Shown here: positions 20,862 to 33,014 of the stretch, one piece after another | How positions within the stretch are numbered: position 1 is the first letter of the stretch | How the letters are laid out: every line of letters begins with the position of its first letter | Assembly: GCA_017893485.1 (NCBI GenBank) | Contig: CM030360.1 | Location: forward strand, 151,534,647 to 151,598,646 | DNA from: Hemerocallis citrina | Taxonomy: Eukaryota > Streptophyta > Magnoliopsida > Asparagales > Asphodelaceae | DNA: 64,000 nucleotides | Reading direction: 5' to 3' | Program-made: the position numbers and the translations under genes | The notes under the pieces: model-generated | Told to the model about the DNA's origin: nothing | What the model saw: only the letters and a program-made list of their open reading frames with translations | Database searches by the model: none

Positions 20862-23597
20862 GCACTAGAGGTTACCACCATAGGTACTAGAGGTGGCCCC
20901 CATCAACCCCTGACGTGGCACTTAGTTCCATCTGATTGCAATACCTATCATGTAATCATATAATGAGCACTAGAGCTAACCCCCGCAGGCACTAGAGGTG
21001 GCCCTATCAACCCCTGACGTGGCACTTAGTTCTACCTGGTACTTAGTTCCATTTAACTTAAAATTATAGGAAACACGGCCCCCTTCCGAGTACACTTACC
21101 TATATTGTCCACAATTATGGTCTTTCCCTTAATCCCAGCTTATTATTTATTATTATCAAACAGGAATGAAAGTGTGCAAAATAGGGCAAGTAAACATGAT
21201 CAAGAACAGGAAACAAGTTTAGGCTAGGTAGAAAGCATATTCTAGTATCAAACAATTTATAATTATCAAAAACAATGAGAATTCCAATTCTGGACAGCAT
21301 GACGTTACTGCACCAAAACTGAGATTTTCGCCACCAAAGAAATACAAATCTGGTTCCATCAGAAAATATAGAAAGTAGAATCATTTTCGGTTCCAGTGCA
21401 TATAAACAAGATACATAATAGTTGTAGAAATTGGTCTCCAAACAACAAACTACACTGATTTCGTGCTCAGCCAGAATTTGTAAAATTGTGTTTAGAAACA
21501 TGAAACAGGTCTGAACCTTCATCAAATAATTCTAGGAGAATTAGGGAAGGTTCTTTAGTGTGTCTAGTCTCAGCATGCAAAATTTAAAGTCATTATCTTA
21601 TAGGTAGTATACTTAATTTAATTTAGAAAACAGAGTGACGCAGCAATTTATGAATCTGAAATTTCAGACACAGCAGCACTAAAACAGTGATAATTCACAA
21701 ACTATAACTCAGAATTTAATTCCATCAAAAGGTTAGTAAACTAGACATCTGGGGCTGTATTTCATGTTTAGAACTCAAGTCAAGATTCCGACATTATCAG
21801 GGTCGAAACAGCAGATAAAAACAGTAATAACAACATAAGTGGTTTCTTTTATATAAAAAGTGACATGATTAGTAACTATTATGAGTCTAAATTAATGTGT
21901 GATACAAATCAGAGCTCACAATAATAAATCAGCACCTATGGCTATTCTCAACTCAAAAGAGAGCAAAATCAACACATGCATCATACAAACATACATCTAC
22001 AAGTCAAGATGACTCTTAAATTCATGTGTTCAAATAATTAAATAATAAATAGATTAACTAGTTGTGAAACGAGTGTGTCAACGAAAGATTGTGACTCTCA
22101 TGATCATGGAATTGATAAGACGACAACGAGTAAAAATGAGATCATCAATGATAAACCAAAGGTGAGTCACAACTACTATCTACTTGCGGTATTTTCAATA
22201 AAAGCTTGTACTAGAATAACAAATTGTACAAGAAGATAATTGCCTTGATTGGGTGGGGACGTTGATCGACGATCGAGATCGGATGGATCGGATCGGCACG
22301 GATCTTGATGGCGATCAAGATCAAGGAAGAACGATGACTCAGATCTGATTTGTAATGGATGATGAAGGTGATGATGGTCCAAATCTTGATCAGATTGGAC
22401 GGTTCGGATCACTGCCACCCTGATGAAGATGATATGATGATGATCCGAATTGCGAGGGAGATCGGGAGGCCAAGATCGTTCTGATTTGATGATGGCAACG
22501 ATCGTGAGGATATCGAATGACTAAGATTTGAAGTTCAATCTGCCCCCGATCAAATAGTGGCGATGGCAATAGGAGGTTTCGACTGTGGCTATGGTTGCGA
22601 CGCGGCGGCAATGTCGAGGGCATCGACTGGGGGGCAGTCGGTGGAGGGCAGCGATGGGGTGGCTGGTTGCACTGGTGGCAGGTGGGTGGTCGAGCAGAGC
22701 AACGACAGGGATTGATGGCTCAGGAACAGGGCTGGCGACGGTGCAAGTGGCAGTTGAGGAGTTGCGGTGGAGAGGCAGGGCGACTGCAGTTGGTAGCGAC
22801 GAGGACAGAAGCGGAGGTCGACTGGTCGGCAATGGTGGGATGGATGGCCGACGAAATCAGTGGCTGACAGGGCTCGAATGGGAAGAGGTCAATGAAGGTG
22901 GAGGGCTCGAGTGCTGGATGACGGGGATGAGGAGATGGAGACGAGGATGGCTGTAGGGGAAGATAAGGCGAGCGGGTTGGTTGGGTTTCAGAGCAACCAG
23001 AGGAAAAAGAAGATCAGGGTTAATAGGCAACTAGGGTTATATAGTAGGGTTAAGGTTGTATATATATAGGGTAACGGGTTTGGGTTATTGGGTAGATGAT
23101 CCAATAGGAAATTGGGTTATAGGGTTTGGGTTTATTGGATAGCAGGTTTGAATAGGATCCAAAAGGAGATTGAGTCAAAAATCACAATAATTAGGCTACA
23201 TAAAATATACGAATTGAATTAGTCAATTCGACATGAAGAATAACAATTTAAGGTTGATAGGAACAATGCAAATGAAACAGATTGGGTACAAAATTGAGTT
23301 GAAAAATCAAAAGAAATAACTTTTATTAGAACTGGAAACAAAATACAGGATTTGAATTGATAAATAGAGTACAATGAAATGAAATACAACAGAAAATACA
23401 AATACAAGGAATAGGGTTACAAAAAGACAAATCATTTCGAGCCCATAGACTTGGCCAAATCACAAAGTGTCCCCACAACAAAAAGGAAAAGCCATTTGCC
23501 CAAAATGTTATTTCTATTCATTTGAAATCGATACAAAAACCGCAGTGGCCAGTCCGTATTTGGAAAATAAAAAAATGAAAAACAAAAACAAAAGGGA
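20862..23597 (-). repeat. long LTR B1, reverse, right segment
   Basis: It continues the reverse LTR cut by B2 and matches the reverse LTR at 48218-51541 in order. Shared landmarks are a CCGAGTACA block (21090 against 48990), CAGCAGCACTAAAACAGTGATA against CAGTAACACTAAAATAGCGATA (21670 against 49180), and the G-rich block 22500-23000 against 50500-51200. The expected GGTGTTACA-type right end is not recognisable. The sequence decays into A-rich bases before LTR A2 begins at 23603. Frames at 22180-22960 are products of GATCG- and GGTGG-rich composition and are not genes. Confidence 0.65.
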
Positions 23598-23602
23598 GTA
23601 AG

Positions 23603-26600
23603 TGTAATACCCCGCAAAATGGCATATAGCTATTTTACAATGTAATCCGTGCATAGTTGAGAATTGCACGTGATTATGTATTTTCTAATAATAATTGATT
23701 TTAATTGAGAAATTTCAGATATATTAGTTATTCTGAATCCGATGAGATATATTCGGGATATCTTCTCAATTAAATTGTGTGTATTGTTCTGATTGTTCTA
23801 ACGAGACAATCTTTGGGACCAATAGTATTTTTATAAAATACATTCTTATGTTCTACAAATAAATATTTCATTTGTAAGCATGTATATAAATCTGTATGTA
23901 TAATTTTGAGTGAATTGTATATGATATATATGTATGAATACTTGTATGTATTTTTATATGTATATGTATATGGATGTATCTATACATATTTGTATGTATA
24001 TATATATACTATAGTAGGGATGTAGAAGACTCACACACTAATCAAGAGCTTCTCATCTTTAATCTTGATGATCAAACACAAAACCTAAGGATAGGATTGA
24101 TTCTAAATGTTATTAAAAACACCCCTCAACCTCACTCTTCTCCTCATTCCCTTCTCCACAGACCTATCCTCCTCCCCATCCTCAAGCCACCGAAACCCAT
24201 TCTCCATCCCCACCTCCATCGTCATCTCATCTCCATCTCCTCTCATTTCTAAACCCAAATTTCTTCTTCATCTTCTACTCCTTCTACGTCTTCAAAGAAG
24301 CAAAACAAAAGAAAGAAAGATAGAAAGGGAGAGTTTTCATTTTTGTAGGTTCATGGTGATTCTTGGAAGAGAAGAAGAAGAACAGATTGGAGAAGGAGCA
24401 AGCAAGCAAGGAGTTGCTTTTAGGATATATCTTCTAAGTGGGTGTTTTCTAAACTCTAGCATGTTTCAAATTTTTAAAGATTTGATGCTTGTTTGAATGC
24501 TTGAATGATAGATGTTAGTAGTCTATATGAGTAGAAAATGATCATGCTTGAGTTGAGTTAGTAGGAATGGTACAGAGATGAAAAGATTGAAATTGAAGTT
24601 TTAAGTCATATCATGTAGAGAATCTGTAATTCGATGATAAGCTAGAATTTCAATTCCAAAATTTTACTGGATGTTGATGATGATGTTAGGAGCAAGGTAG
24701 AATTATTTCGGAATTTTCAGATTTTATTTGGGGGGTTTAGGAAATTCATTTCCAAAACAACGAGTTGGGAAAATTCTGCAGTTTTGGGTAAGCAGCGAGT
24801 CGAGTTCAAAAATTCGTAACTCAATATCTATAAGAAATTTTGAGTTGGAACCTCAAAGGAAAAGTTATATGTATATGTTAACAACATTTATTCCAAATTT
24901 TAGAATATTTGAAATTTATTTGCTATTTTTAATGTATTTGTTTACTCGACTGGTTGAGTGGGGGAAACTGCAGCTAAGTAGATGGAATGTAAACTTTGAA
25001 AAATTGTATCTCTCAATTGGTATGGAATTTTGTGATGAATTTTGGAATTTGGCATCTTGTATATTTCTACTATTAGTGTAAAAAAATTGAGAATTGTTGG
25101 AGTACATTTAGGGCTCCATTCGATCGATTGAAAACAACGCAGTAAAGTAGGAGTAGCTGCTATTGTGTTTGAAGAGGCTGATTTTGATCCATGTTCAAAA
25201 TTGCATAACTCCTAGGATTTATGAGTTAGGAGCTAAATTTTTTGGGTATTGCTCTTGTATATGTCTAGTTACCGAATCTAAAATTTCATAAGCATTGGAC
25301 TTGGGGTTAGATTGATATTGAATTTTGAGTACGGTATGTTCAGTTCAGTCCAGTTTTTAGGTAATCAGTAAATTCGTGTAATTCTGGAATTATGTGTTAA
25401 GAATTTGGAAGAATGATCAACTAGAGAATCGTAGTAAAGAGTGGTAGCTTTCCAAAACATTTGTAATCATGCAATTCCAGATTGTGGTTTGAAAGTTATG
25501 ATTTTTTTTAGATAGGGGCAGAACCAGTCTTGATGGAGGGATTTGGTTTTCGTAGAGGAAACTCATTTCCTGTGTGTATGCTGATAGAAATTAGAATTTT
25601 TGAGGACTTTAATGGATGAATCTGTAATAGTTTCCAACTAGGAAGTTGTAGTAGACACTCCCATATTTCTATAGAATCCAAAATCGAGTAATTCCGACAA
25701 GCGAACAAGTTTTTATGTTGATGGCAAGATGCAGCAAGCGTATGATGAAATACACAGCTGGAAATATATAGGGATTGTATGGCCTCTCGATGGCTGAATT
25801 TGAGGAAATGATTAACTAAAGACTTATAGTACATGGTCTTAGCTTTCCAGAATGGGTAATATCAAGTAATTCCGAACTGTATATTGGAAGTTACGAATGT
25901 TACAAGTTCAGCAACCTGCTGTCTTGGTCGATCTCAAGCGTGTGTTAAATCGGAGAACTTGAGTTCTATAAGGAATTTGAGAAAGTTGTCAACTAGGAAA
26001 TTATAGTAGAGGTTCCCACCCTTCTAGAAAGTCTAATTTTGTTGGATTCTGTTGAGGGTAGCATCAATTATGGAACTTTCTGCATGCTACAGGATTTATG
26101 ACCATAAGGTGATTTGAGTTTGGGATGGTTGAATGATTATCCCTATTAAGCACTTCATGTGGGACTTATGTGAGATCCATGTGCTTAGTGCTCATGATGG
26201 ACATATGAGTAAGTTAGGAGAATAGCTTTATGGTCGATTTGTTGTATGTGAGGCTCGTAGCTAGTATAGCTTGGAGCTAGTCTAAGTATATGTTATGATA
26301 CCCTAAGACTATCAACCTAGTCGGCAAGTATTGTATTTATATTTATTTCCCACCTCGAGAGATGGTGATTTTTTCCTATACGTCGTCGGTTTGTTTACCA
26401 AGAGAAATTGACCACAGGCCGGGATACTGTATGAGACCTGAGACGGGGGTGGTGGCGACTGGTGGAGATCAGATCGCCGGTGTTTAGGGGTTGATAGGCT
26501 AGGTTATCTACCTTGTCTAGAATGTGTTGATGCTTAAAGCTGTCAATGACTGGATATTAGTAAGTTGTGTGTGTTTTACCTCTATTGCTGGGTATGAGGT

Positions 26601-27978
26601 ACTCTCTTGGGCACCATTATACTGCTTGCTGAGGTCGCGGGCCGGGGACCTTAGGTCAAAGACCTACAGAGGTGTTGGCAACCGACGAATGTCGGTTCGC
26701 CGTGATTGTGATTAGTTGTTTTTGATAGAACCAGTTGGGCTCAATCATTCTTTAGACACTATTCATGATTTGACAACTCGCATGTTTAGCACAATGTTAA
26801 TTTATATTATGTTTCTTTACTTTTCGCTTGAAAACCGAGTTGATGTTAGGGGAGATTCCCTATAATCCGACTCGTTCTAAGAGTCAGCACTAAGCTGTGA
26901 TAACCAGGGTTATCTCTTCCTGTCATTAGGGATATGTGCTGCTGTGCATATCTCGCACTGTTAATTCCTGAAGTATCGTGGTAAGAATGAGAGGTTCCTG
27001 TCAGACAGGGGGCTTAGTCCTTCGAGGCTGTCATATTCTTATGTTGAGTGAACACGAACGGACCATGGGGCTGCTGTCCTATGGATCTTCGGTGCCATAG
27101 ATATGCGGTAGTGTATCTGTAAGATCGTCACAGCATTTGGTGTGATCCAGACCGGTTTGGTGAACTAGTGGCAAACACCACTGTGTTTAGCAGTGATAAC
27201 TACCAGATTCACCAGTCATGATTGTATCTATCAGGATCAGGTTGAGTACAATAGTAGATTATTTGCATGGCGAGGGTTCGAAACCCTAAAACTGGAGAAA
27301 ACGACGTGATCTGGAGCGTATGTAGTATGGGATGCATGCGTATCCAGAGTTTTGCTGACATTAGACTAAGTGCATCTATTTTCAGTACATCGTGTCTTAT
27401 GGATTAGACTCCAGGTCATGACATACACTGACACTAGAAAATTAGGATGCACGTTTCCTTTTTCATCAAGATTGATTGTGATTTCAAGCTTAGAGATCGT
27501 TGTTTCCTTATCAGCATTGCATTAGTATAAGTACTGACGTGCCCACTCAATTAGGTACTGGATACTGGGTCGCGAGGGCAGGAGAACTCGAGACAAGCAG
27601 GACATCCAAGTGGAGTGGCAGTGTACATGCCTACCATTCGAGCAGGTGCCGAAATATTAGAGTAGTGCAGCAGAAGGTTCGAGCTACAGGGCGCACTCAG
27701 GGAAGCAGCATGACCGCTCGTTGGAGCTTCCAGTAGAGAGTTGTTGGCTACCGTTCTGGGTGGCAGACGGTAATCGTTACATTATAGTATCTATAACAAG
27801 TTAATGTAATTTGTAGTCCTTGTTCAAGAACAGGACAACGGTTGTACTTAATGATGTAATAACTCTGATGGCAAATAAACGTTTAATTTCTGTGTTATTT
27901 ACTGTGTTGAGATGCATTTGAAGGCAGAGATTCTGGTTGTGTCACGGATGTCCGAAAATGGGGATCCTAGGAGTTACA
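23603..27978 (+). repeat. solo long LTR A2 (4376 bp), forward
   Basis: It begins TGTAATACCCCG and ends GGATCCTAGGAGTTACA. Flanks GTAAG (23598-23602) and GAAAG (27979-27983) differ at one base. It carries the family box as TGTAGTATGGGATGCATGCG (27320) and a GTACTGACGTGCCCAC box (27533). The middle (24700-26100) holds degenerate repeats of a unit with AACTAGGAAATTATAGTAGA-type wording. It has no retroviral genes. Confidence 0.7.
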
Positions 27979-27983
27979 GAAAG

Positions 27984-28737
27984 CTACTGCTGAGGGGAGG
28001 GGGGCAGCTCTTCATTCCCCATGATGTTGACTTCGGGGTCGACCGCCGGTTGTTCCTCCCCCTCACCAAGCTGGCGACCATCGTCCTCCTCCTCTTCTTC
28101 CCCCCCGGGGGTTAGCGGGACCTCGTCAAACTTCATGGAATAGTGAAACTCATCGATCTCAAGCTGAAGGTACTTGCAGAGCAAATGCTCGATGACCCTT
28201 TGGTACATTTTATTCTGGGCCTCGATGACTTTGTCCATGGCGGCCATTCTCACCTCGTTGAGCTTCTTCTCGATCCTCGTCTCCATCTCCTTATTCCACT
28301 TAGCCTGACTTTCGTCCATAGAGGTCATCTCCGCCCAAAGGGCACATTCTCGAGCCTCGACGCTTTTGGCTCACATCTTCTGGTCCTTCATTTCTTGCTC
28401 ATAATGCTGAGCGTTCTTCACCTCCGCTAGAACTCCTGACCGTGTAGTCTCCTCAACTGTGACCTGACAATTGCCACTTATAAATGAGTGAAAAAGACTT
28501 AGAAAATTACTAGAAGAAAAGAAAAGGACATTTGTTGTTGTGAAATTCATTATGCACTTACCACCAATTCCGTTTGAGACCACCTTATGTAGTAGGACTC
28601 GGTTGTCTCGATGGTGAAGCTCTCTCTGTTGCGAGGTGTGGCGAGGTGATCCAACGACTCGAACGCTATGAGTCCCTCCGTCAGTGAGTCTGCTGTCTTC
28701 ACGGACCAGTCGGGGGCCTACGACGTAAGACCCGCTC
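27984..28737 (-). pseudogene. antisense ORF of the Tat element, central/C-terminal exon piece
   Basis: The minus-strand reading includes FTIETTESYYIRWSQTELVV, an intron of about 98 bp (donor GTAAGTGC at 28561, acceptor TTGTCAG at 28464), then EETTRSGVLAEVKNAQHYEQ. A Lys/Glu-rich helix with KWNKEMETRIEKKLNEV and KVIEAQNKMYQRVIEHLL follows, then an acidic tail with EEEEEDDG and PPSPQQ before TAG at 27984. Its long charged helix suggests a coiled coil. It is bounded by solo LTRs on both sides. The helix resembles Tat-type extra ORFs in style, but I cannot assign a domain. Confidence 0.6.
28464..28561 (-). other. predicted intron in the antisense ORF
   Basis: On the minus strand GTAAGTGC begins at 28561 and TTGTCAG ends at 28464, with a T-rich 3' half. 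Coding-like sequence lies on both sides. Confidence 0.5.
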
Positions 28738-29479
28738 TGTAATGCCCCGAATTCCAAATACATGTAATTCGTAGCAAAATTAGGATCTTTTACTTCAAAT
28801 TCTTACAAATATACAAGGAATTTAAAACTTTTACAACATGTTCTTTACATCTACACAACAGAATTTAAATGAATACAACATGTATACAATAATAAAAATT
28901 CTTCAATCTTGTAACAGCTCTTCATAATGACTGCAAGTCCATGCCAAGTCCAATCCTGCAACTAGGAAACTGTAGGCACGTCAGTTGCATATAACTGACA
29001 CAATGCTATAATACAGCGATCTCATTACCTTAGTAATCACACACTTGAATGCAGAAAGAGAAAATGTGACTATCCTAAACATGTCAATGTATGAAATAAA
29101 CTTAATGCCTAATGCAGATTTTATACTACGATAACACTAATGCAGACTTGTTCGAGTTCTATGCATCCCATTCTACATAGGTCCGAGAGCAAGACCTTAT
29201 CGTACTCCTCGTTATAGGGTTCAATCCCTCGCCATGAAATCCCACTACGGTGACAAAAACTAGATTTAGACATTCCACAAGTATAAGTTCCAGTGCCTGG
29301 AGTACATCCGCCCGATCTTACAGAACCCTCATCGCGCAAACATCCCGTAAGCATCGCTCTAGCTCATAACACTGGAGACTAGTCTCCCTTCCGCCCGACT
29401 AGACATAATCTCGAAGTACATTTGCCAGATTATTCATAGTTTCGGAAATAATTGAGACTGATCTTGCATAAAACTCGCA

Positions 29480-29690
29480 GTCCCGGAATACATCCGCCCG
29501 ACTGTAAACATAGTCCTGGAATACATCCGCCCGACCATGTTGAGCCCAGTCCCGGAATACATCTGCCTGACTATAACCATAGTCCAGGAATACATCCGCC
29601 CAACCATGTTGAGCCCATTCCCGGAATACATCCGCCCAACTATAACCATAGTCCCTGGAATACATCCACTCGACCATAGAGAGTCCGCTC
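29480..29690. repeat. 33/36-bp dimeric minisatellite in LTR A3
   Basis: GGAATACATCCGCC-starting units begin at 29485, 29518, 29554, 29587, 29623 and 29657, alternating 33, 36, 33, 36 and 34 bp. One unit type carries ATAACCATAGTCC and the other CATGTTGAGCCC. It makes repeated peptides on both strands, which I do not treat as genes. Confidence 0.9.
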
Positions 29691-30371
29691 ACGTTTGCCC
29701 GAGCTTCATCATATCTTCTTTTTCTAGTGCTTGTCCTTAGGTTTAATTATTGAGACCTAGAGTTTGCTTACCTACCAGTCTTAAACAAAACACTGAGAAA
29801 GTTAGCCCACACTGGCTACTCCTCAAGAGAAAGTTAACCCATACTAGTTACTTCTCAAATTCCATATATCACAACTACCAGTATTCTGGGTCTCGCTCAC
29901 TCTAGAATAAACAACAATCTCAAAAGAGATCACATAGGTTACATCTAACCTCATCATAGATAACTTATTCATTATTCATTTTTTCTTCTTTAATCATTTC
30001 TCTTAGGTTTATCAACCATGAAGTAACCAACTTCAGCATTCAATGACTATTGAAACAATTAAAATCTTGTAAACAACCCCAAACTATTCACTTCAAGTGT
30101 ATTCAATGTCTTTCTAGTTAATAGAACTTGTCATACATTTCTTTATTTCAAATACATCTTTAATGCAAGGTTCTTTAAGATAAAAAAGACTAGGAATTTC
30201 GTATTAAAATATCATACTTATATTTTTATTCCATCATAGTCTATTATTCAATGTGAATATCACCTATAATTCTCACAAATATATCTTAAAAATAATGTGG
30301 AATTATTTCGAAAGCTTTAATAATATTTTAGAATTTTATTACCAAAAAAAATAAATAAAAGAGAAATGTGA

Positions 30372-30605
30372 ATGGCCGGGATCGAATCGAGGAACAGCAA
30401 GCCAACCTGCAAGTCCCCAACCACTAGGCCACTCGCGGCTAGTGATAGAAAGCCCCTTCAGTTCATTTTGTTTCCAATCTACTGTTAATCTATAAAATTT
30501 AATTTTTGTAAAAAGAAAAGAGCCTCCCAAGACTCGAATCCATGACCTAAGCGACTGTACACAGCGCCCAAGACTCGCGCCATGACCAATACACCCAAGG
30601 GCGAG
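30372..30605 (-). other. pair of tRNA-like cassettes in LTR A3
   Basis: On the minus strand the first cassette (30605-30522) has an A-box-like TATTGGTCATGGCG and a B-box GGATTCGAGTC. The second (30440-30372) has GTGGCCTAGTGGTTGG and GATTCGATCCC. Order, about 150-bp spacing and place in the LTR match those of A1. Confidence 0.5.
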
Positions 30606-32060
30606 CCCTAATTATATAGGTGTTAAAATTCTTTTATTTCATTGCTCTGTTTCAAACCTCTTTTGACACAATTCCGATTTCTAATTGTTCATGCATTAAT
30701 AATTCTAATTGCTTCCAGGTTTCACTTTCCCCTATAATTTGAGTATTAGTACGAGATTAACCTTATAAAAATTTTATTTTAACAATAATGAAATTTTATC
30801 CCCAAAATCTGTATTAATCTACTAATACTCCTATATTTTTTAATTCCATAAACTATTGTTCCTCATCAAATTATATTTTGGGAAAATCTACACTAATATA
30901 ATACATATAATTTAAATTAATTCCAATGTGTCTCATTTCATAAAATTTCACCATAATAGAATCATTAAAGTTTCATTCACATACAACTTTAAATTTGACA
31001 TCTACATGAATAATCTAACATGTATCAGTTAGAAAGATTAGAAAATTTCCATTCATATATGACACTAGTTCCTGCCTCCACATTCTTTCTAACTAGCATG
31101 AATATTTGGTAATCAAATTGGAACATAATAGCATCTGCACAAATTCACACAACAATCACTAATAAAGTTCAATCTACATTCTATAAAATTTCTACATTCA
31201 ACATACCAACTAGAATAGCAATTACTCATGTAAAAATATTAAGCATGCATAAATTTTACTAAATTAGAAGGCAACAAAAACACTCACCTCTTTCTTGATG
31301 CAAAAGAAGTAGAACTCCTAGAAAATGCTCCAAATCTCCAACACAAAATGGTCTTCTCCTCCTTAGCAAATGAAAAACCGAAAATCCTATCTTCTCCTCT
31401 CTTTTAATTTTTGATGCTTAGTTTGTGTTGTTCATGTTAAATGAGGGGGGGGGGGGGGGGGGGGCATTTATAGGATAATTGTGTGGTTCAAAAAGCTCCC
31501 CACTACCCAAAATAACTCTCCACTCACTCACAACCTCCTCCACTCTCATCTTTCCCATGTATGGCCGGCCTACCACTTCTCTAGTGCACAACATGTGCAC
31601 GTGCACCCTATGTGCACACCACTTCTCATATAAATTAATTTATTAATTGTTATTAGATGTATGTGTGTGTGTTACATGACAAGTGTACTAGACTTTAAAA
31701 TGTGTATTTAAATGTAGAATTAATCTTTGGCTTCTATTTATAATTAATTTTTATTGGGCTAAAAAGATAGATTTAGGCCTATTGGATTTAATAAATTATA
31801 AAATAGTGACAAAATGAGAAGAGAAGAAATGTTCATGACTCTAGAAAATTTTGGGAAATAAAAATGTGCATAAAACTTCACGTGTAATGCATGTATCAAT
31901 ACAAAATAAATTTGAGAGAACGAAAAATAGTCAAAATACAAAATATGTAGAACATGTATATTAATAAGGTTACAGATATTACCCGTAACAATACAAAATA
32001 TACGTGCATAACACACGAGGGGCAAAATTGTCATCATTCAATTTTTTGCGTGGTGTTACA

Positions 32061-33014
32061 CGCTTCGCCCACGATCTCCCGGCTGAGGGCTTGAAGGGCG
32101 GGATGCCCTTCGTCAACAGCTCTATAACCGTGACGTTACTGGATCTCAGTGCCATCTTCGTCAGTTTCGGGGTCCCAGGTACCACGGAGGTCCTCGACTT
32201 CTTGGGTTTTAGATCCGAAGCCCCTTCAGAGCCCCCTGAGGAGCCTTTTTCTTCTTCTTTGACTGCTGGGCAGCATTCTTCTCCAACTCGGCCCTCTTAT
32301 GCTCGATCGCTGCATCGTCCATTGCTGCAAGAAAAAGGCAAGTTGTAAGGACGAAGGAAAAAAGATGCAAGAAAAAATGAAAAGAAAAACATACATGGGT
32401 CGGTAGGGCTCAGTCCAATCTGGGCCAGGTGCCTTTCATGCACGGTCTGCCAATGAATGCTTTTGCCCCCAGCGACCTTCCCCACATATCCCCACTCCTC
32501 TTCCATACTCTCCTTCCCCTTCGGAGGCATCAGGTTTGGTTTGTATAAGGCCCATGCGGTCGGGATAGCCCACGGAGTTGGGCTTCAAATGATGAAGTCC
32601 CGATTCTTCCAACCCATAATTGAATCTGGGTGACCCATGAACAACCCGGTGGTAGGGAGGGGGGGGGGGGGAGATGCAAATATGTACACTCGTGAGTCGA
32701 AGACGAACTCTTACTATAGGCGTCTCAGAATTACTTCAGTTTCAGTGGCACGCCCCTCTTTTCGCTAAGCAACATGTAGCATAGAAGCTGCTTCCAAGAC
32801 TTCAGTACTGCATGGGACTCAGACCGGCCCAGTTCAACACATCCTTCACGAATGGATGCAATGGCAGCCTTAGCCCTGAATCAAATGCATCAACCGGGAA
32901 CATGCAAAACCACTCGGACAAGGTGTCTTCCGGTCGAAGCCCAGCATTCGGCACCATCAACTCATACTCCGGAGGAATAAAGTATCTCGTCCGTATCACG
33001 GGAAGGTCAGTGCT
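32061..33014 (-). pseudogene. antisense ORF of the Tat element, conserved domain piece
   Basis: The minus-strand frame at 33014-32802 reads STDLPVIRTRYFIPPEYELM and later EWFCMFPVDAFDSGLRLPLH and VKDVLNWAGLSPMQ. This matches the pattern of the domain known as putative gypsy-type transposon (Pfam Transposase_28), found in plant Tat-element antisense ORFs. Further reading (WGYVGKVAGGKSIHWQTVHE, about 32500-32420) continues through an intron of about 70 bp (donor GTATGT at 32394, acceptor TTGCAG at 32325) into a Lys/Pro-rich segment ending at LTR A3. Frameshifts occur near 32700. A copia solo LTR splits its upstream side. Confidence 0.75.
32325..32394 (-). other. predicted intron in the antisense ORF
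   Basis: On the minus strand CAT|GTATGTTTTTC opens at 32394 and CTTGCAG closes at 32325. It is pyrimidine-rich and about 70 bp long, with coding-like sequence on both sides. Confidence 0.5.

Larger units (their letters stand above)
28738..32060 (-). repeat. solo long LTR A3 (3323 bp), reverse
   Basis: It runs from TGTAATGCCCCG at the left to GTGGTGTTACA at the right, flanked by CGCTC (28733-28737) and CGCTT (32061-32065). It is a reverse copy of the A1 family: both carry the ATGCATCCCAT box (29151-29185) and the GCACGTCAG box (about 28977). It contains a minisatellite, two tRNA-like cassettes and a 20-G homopolymer (31445-31464). No genes lie inside. Confidence 0.85.

Noticed and set aside
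21115..21525. 136-codon minus-strand frame
   Set aside because: Forward-sense reading of reverse LTR B1. Hydrophobic peptide without domain, and the equivalent part of B3 is not open.
22521..22956. Gly/Trp/Arg-rich and Pro/Ser-rich frames on both strands
   Set aside because: G-rich composition within reverse LTR B1; frames on both strands at once and no recognisable domain.
24107..24496. 129-codon open frame near the start of LTR A2
   Set aside because: Low-complexity Leu/Ser/Pro-rich then basic peptide inside a solo LTR; no domain and no conservation with A1 or A3.
16272..27978. A complete retrotransposon between the two outer ends
   Set aside because: The outer ends belong to different LTR families in opposite orientation, and no gag, RT or integrase lies between them.
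27984..28328. Host gene for an acidic coiled-coil protein
   Set aside because: It sits between solo LTRs that split a Tat antisense ORF and joins the other pieces in order; no host-gene context.
29399..29740. Repeat peptides such as RPDYNHSPGIHPP
   Set aside because: Encoded by the 33/36-bp minisatellite; they appear in several frames and on both strands.
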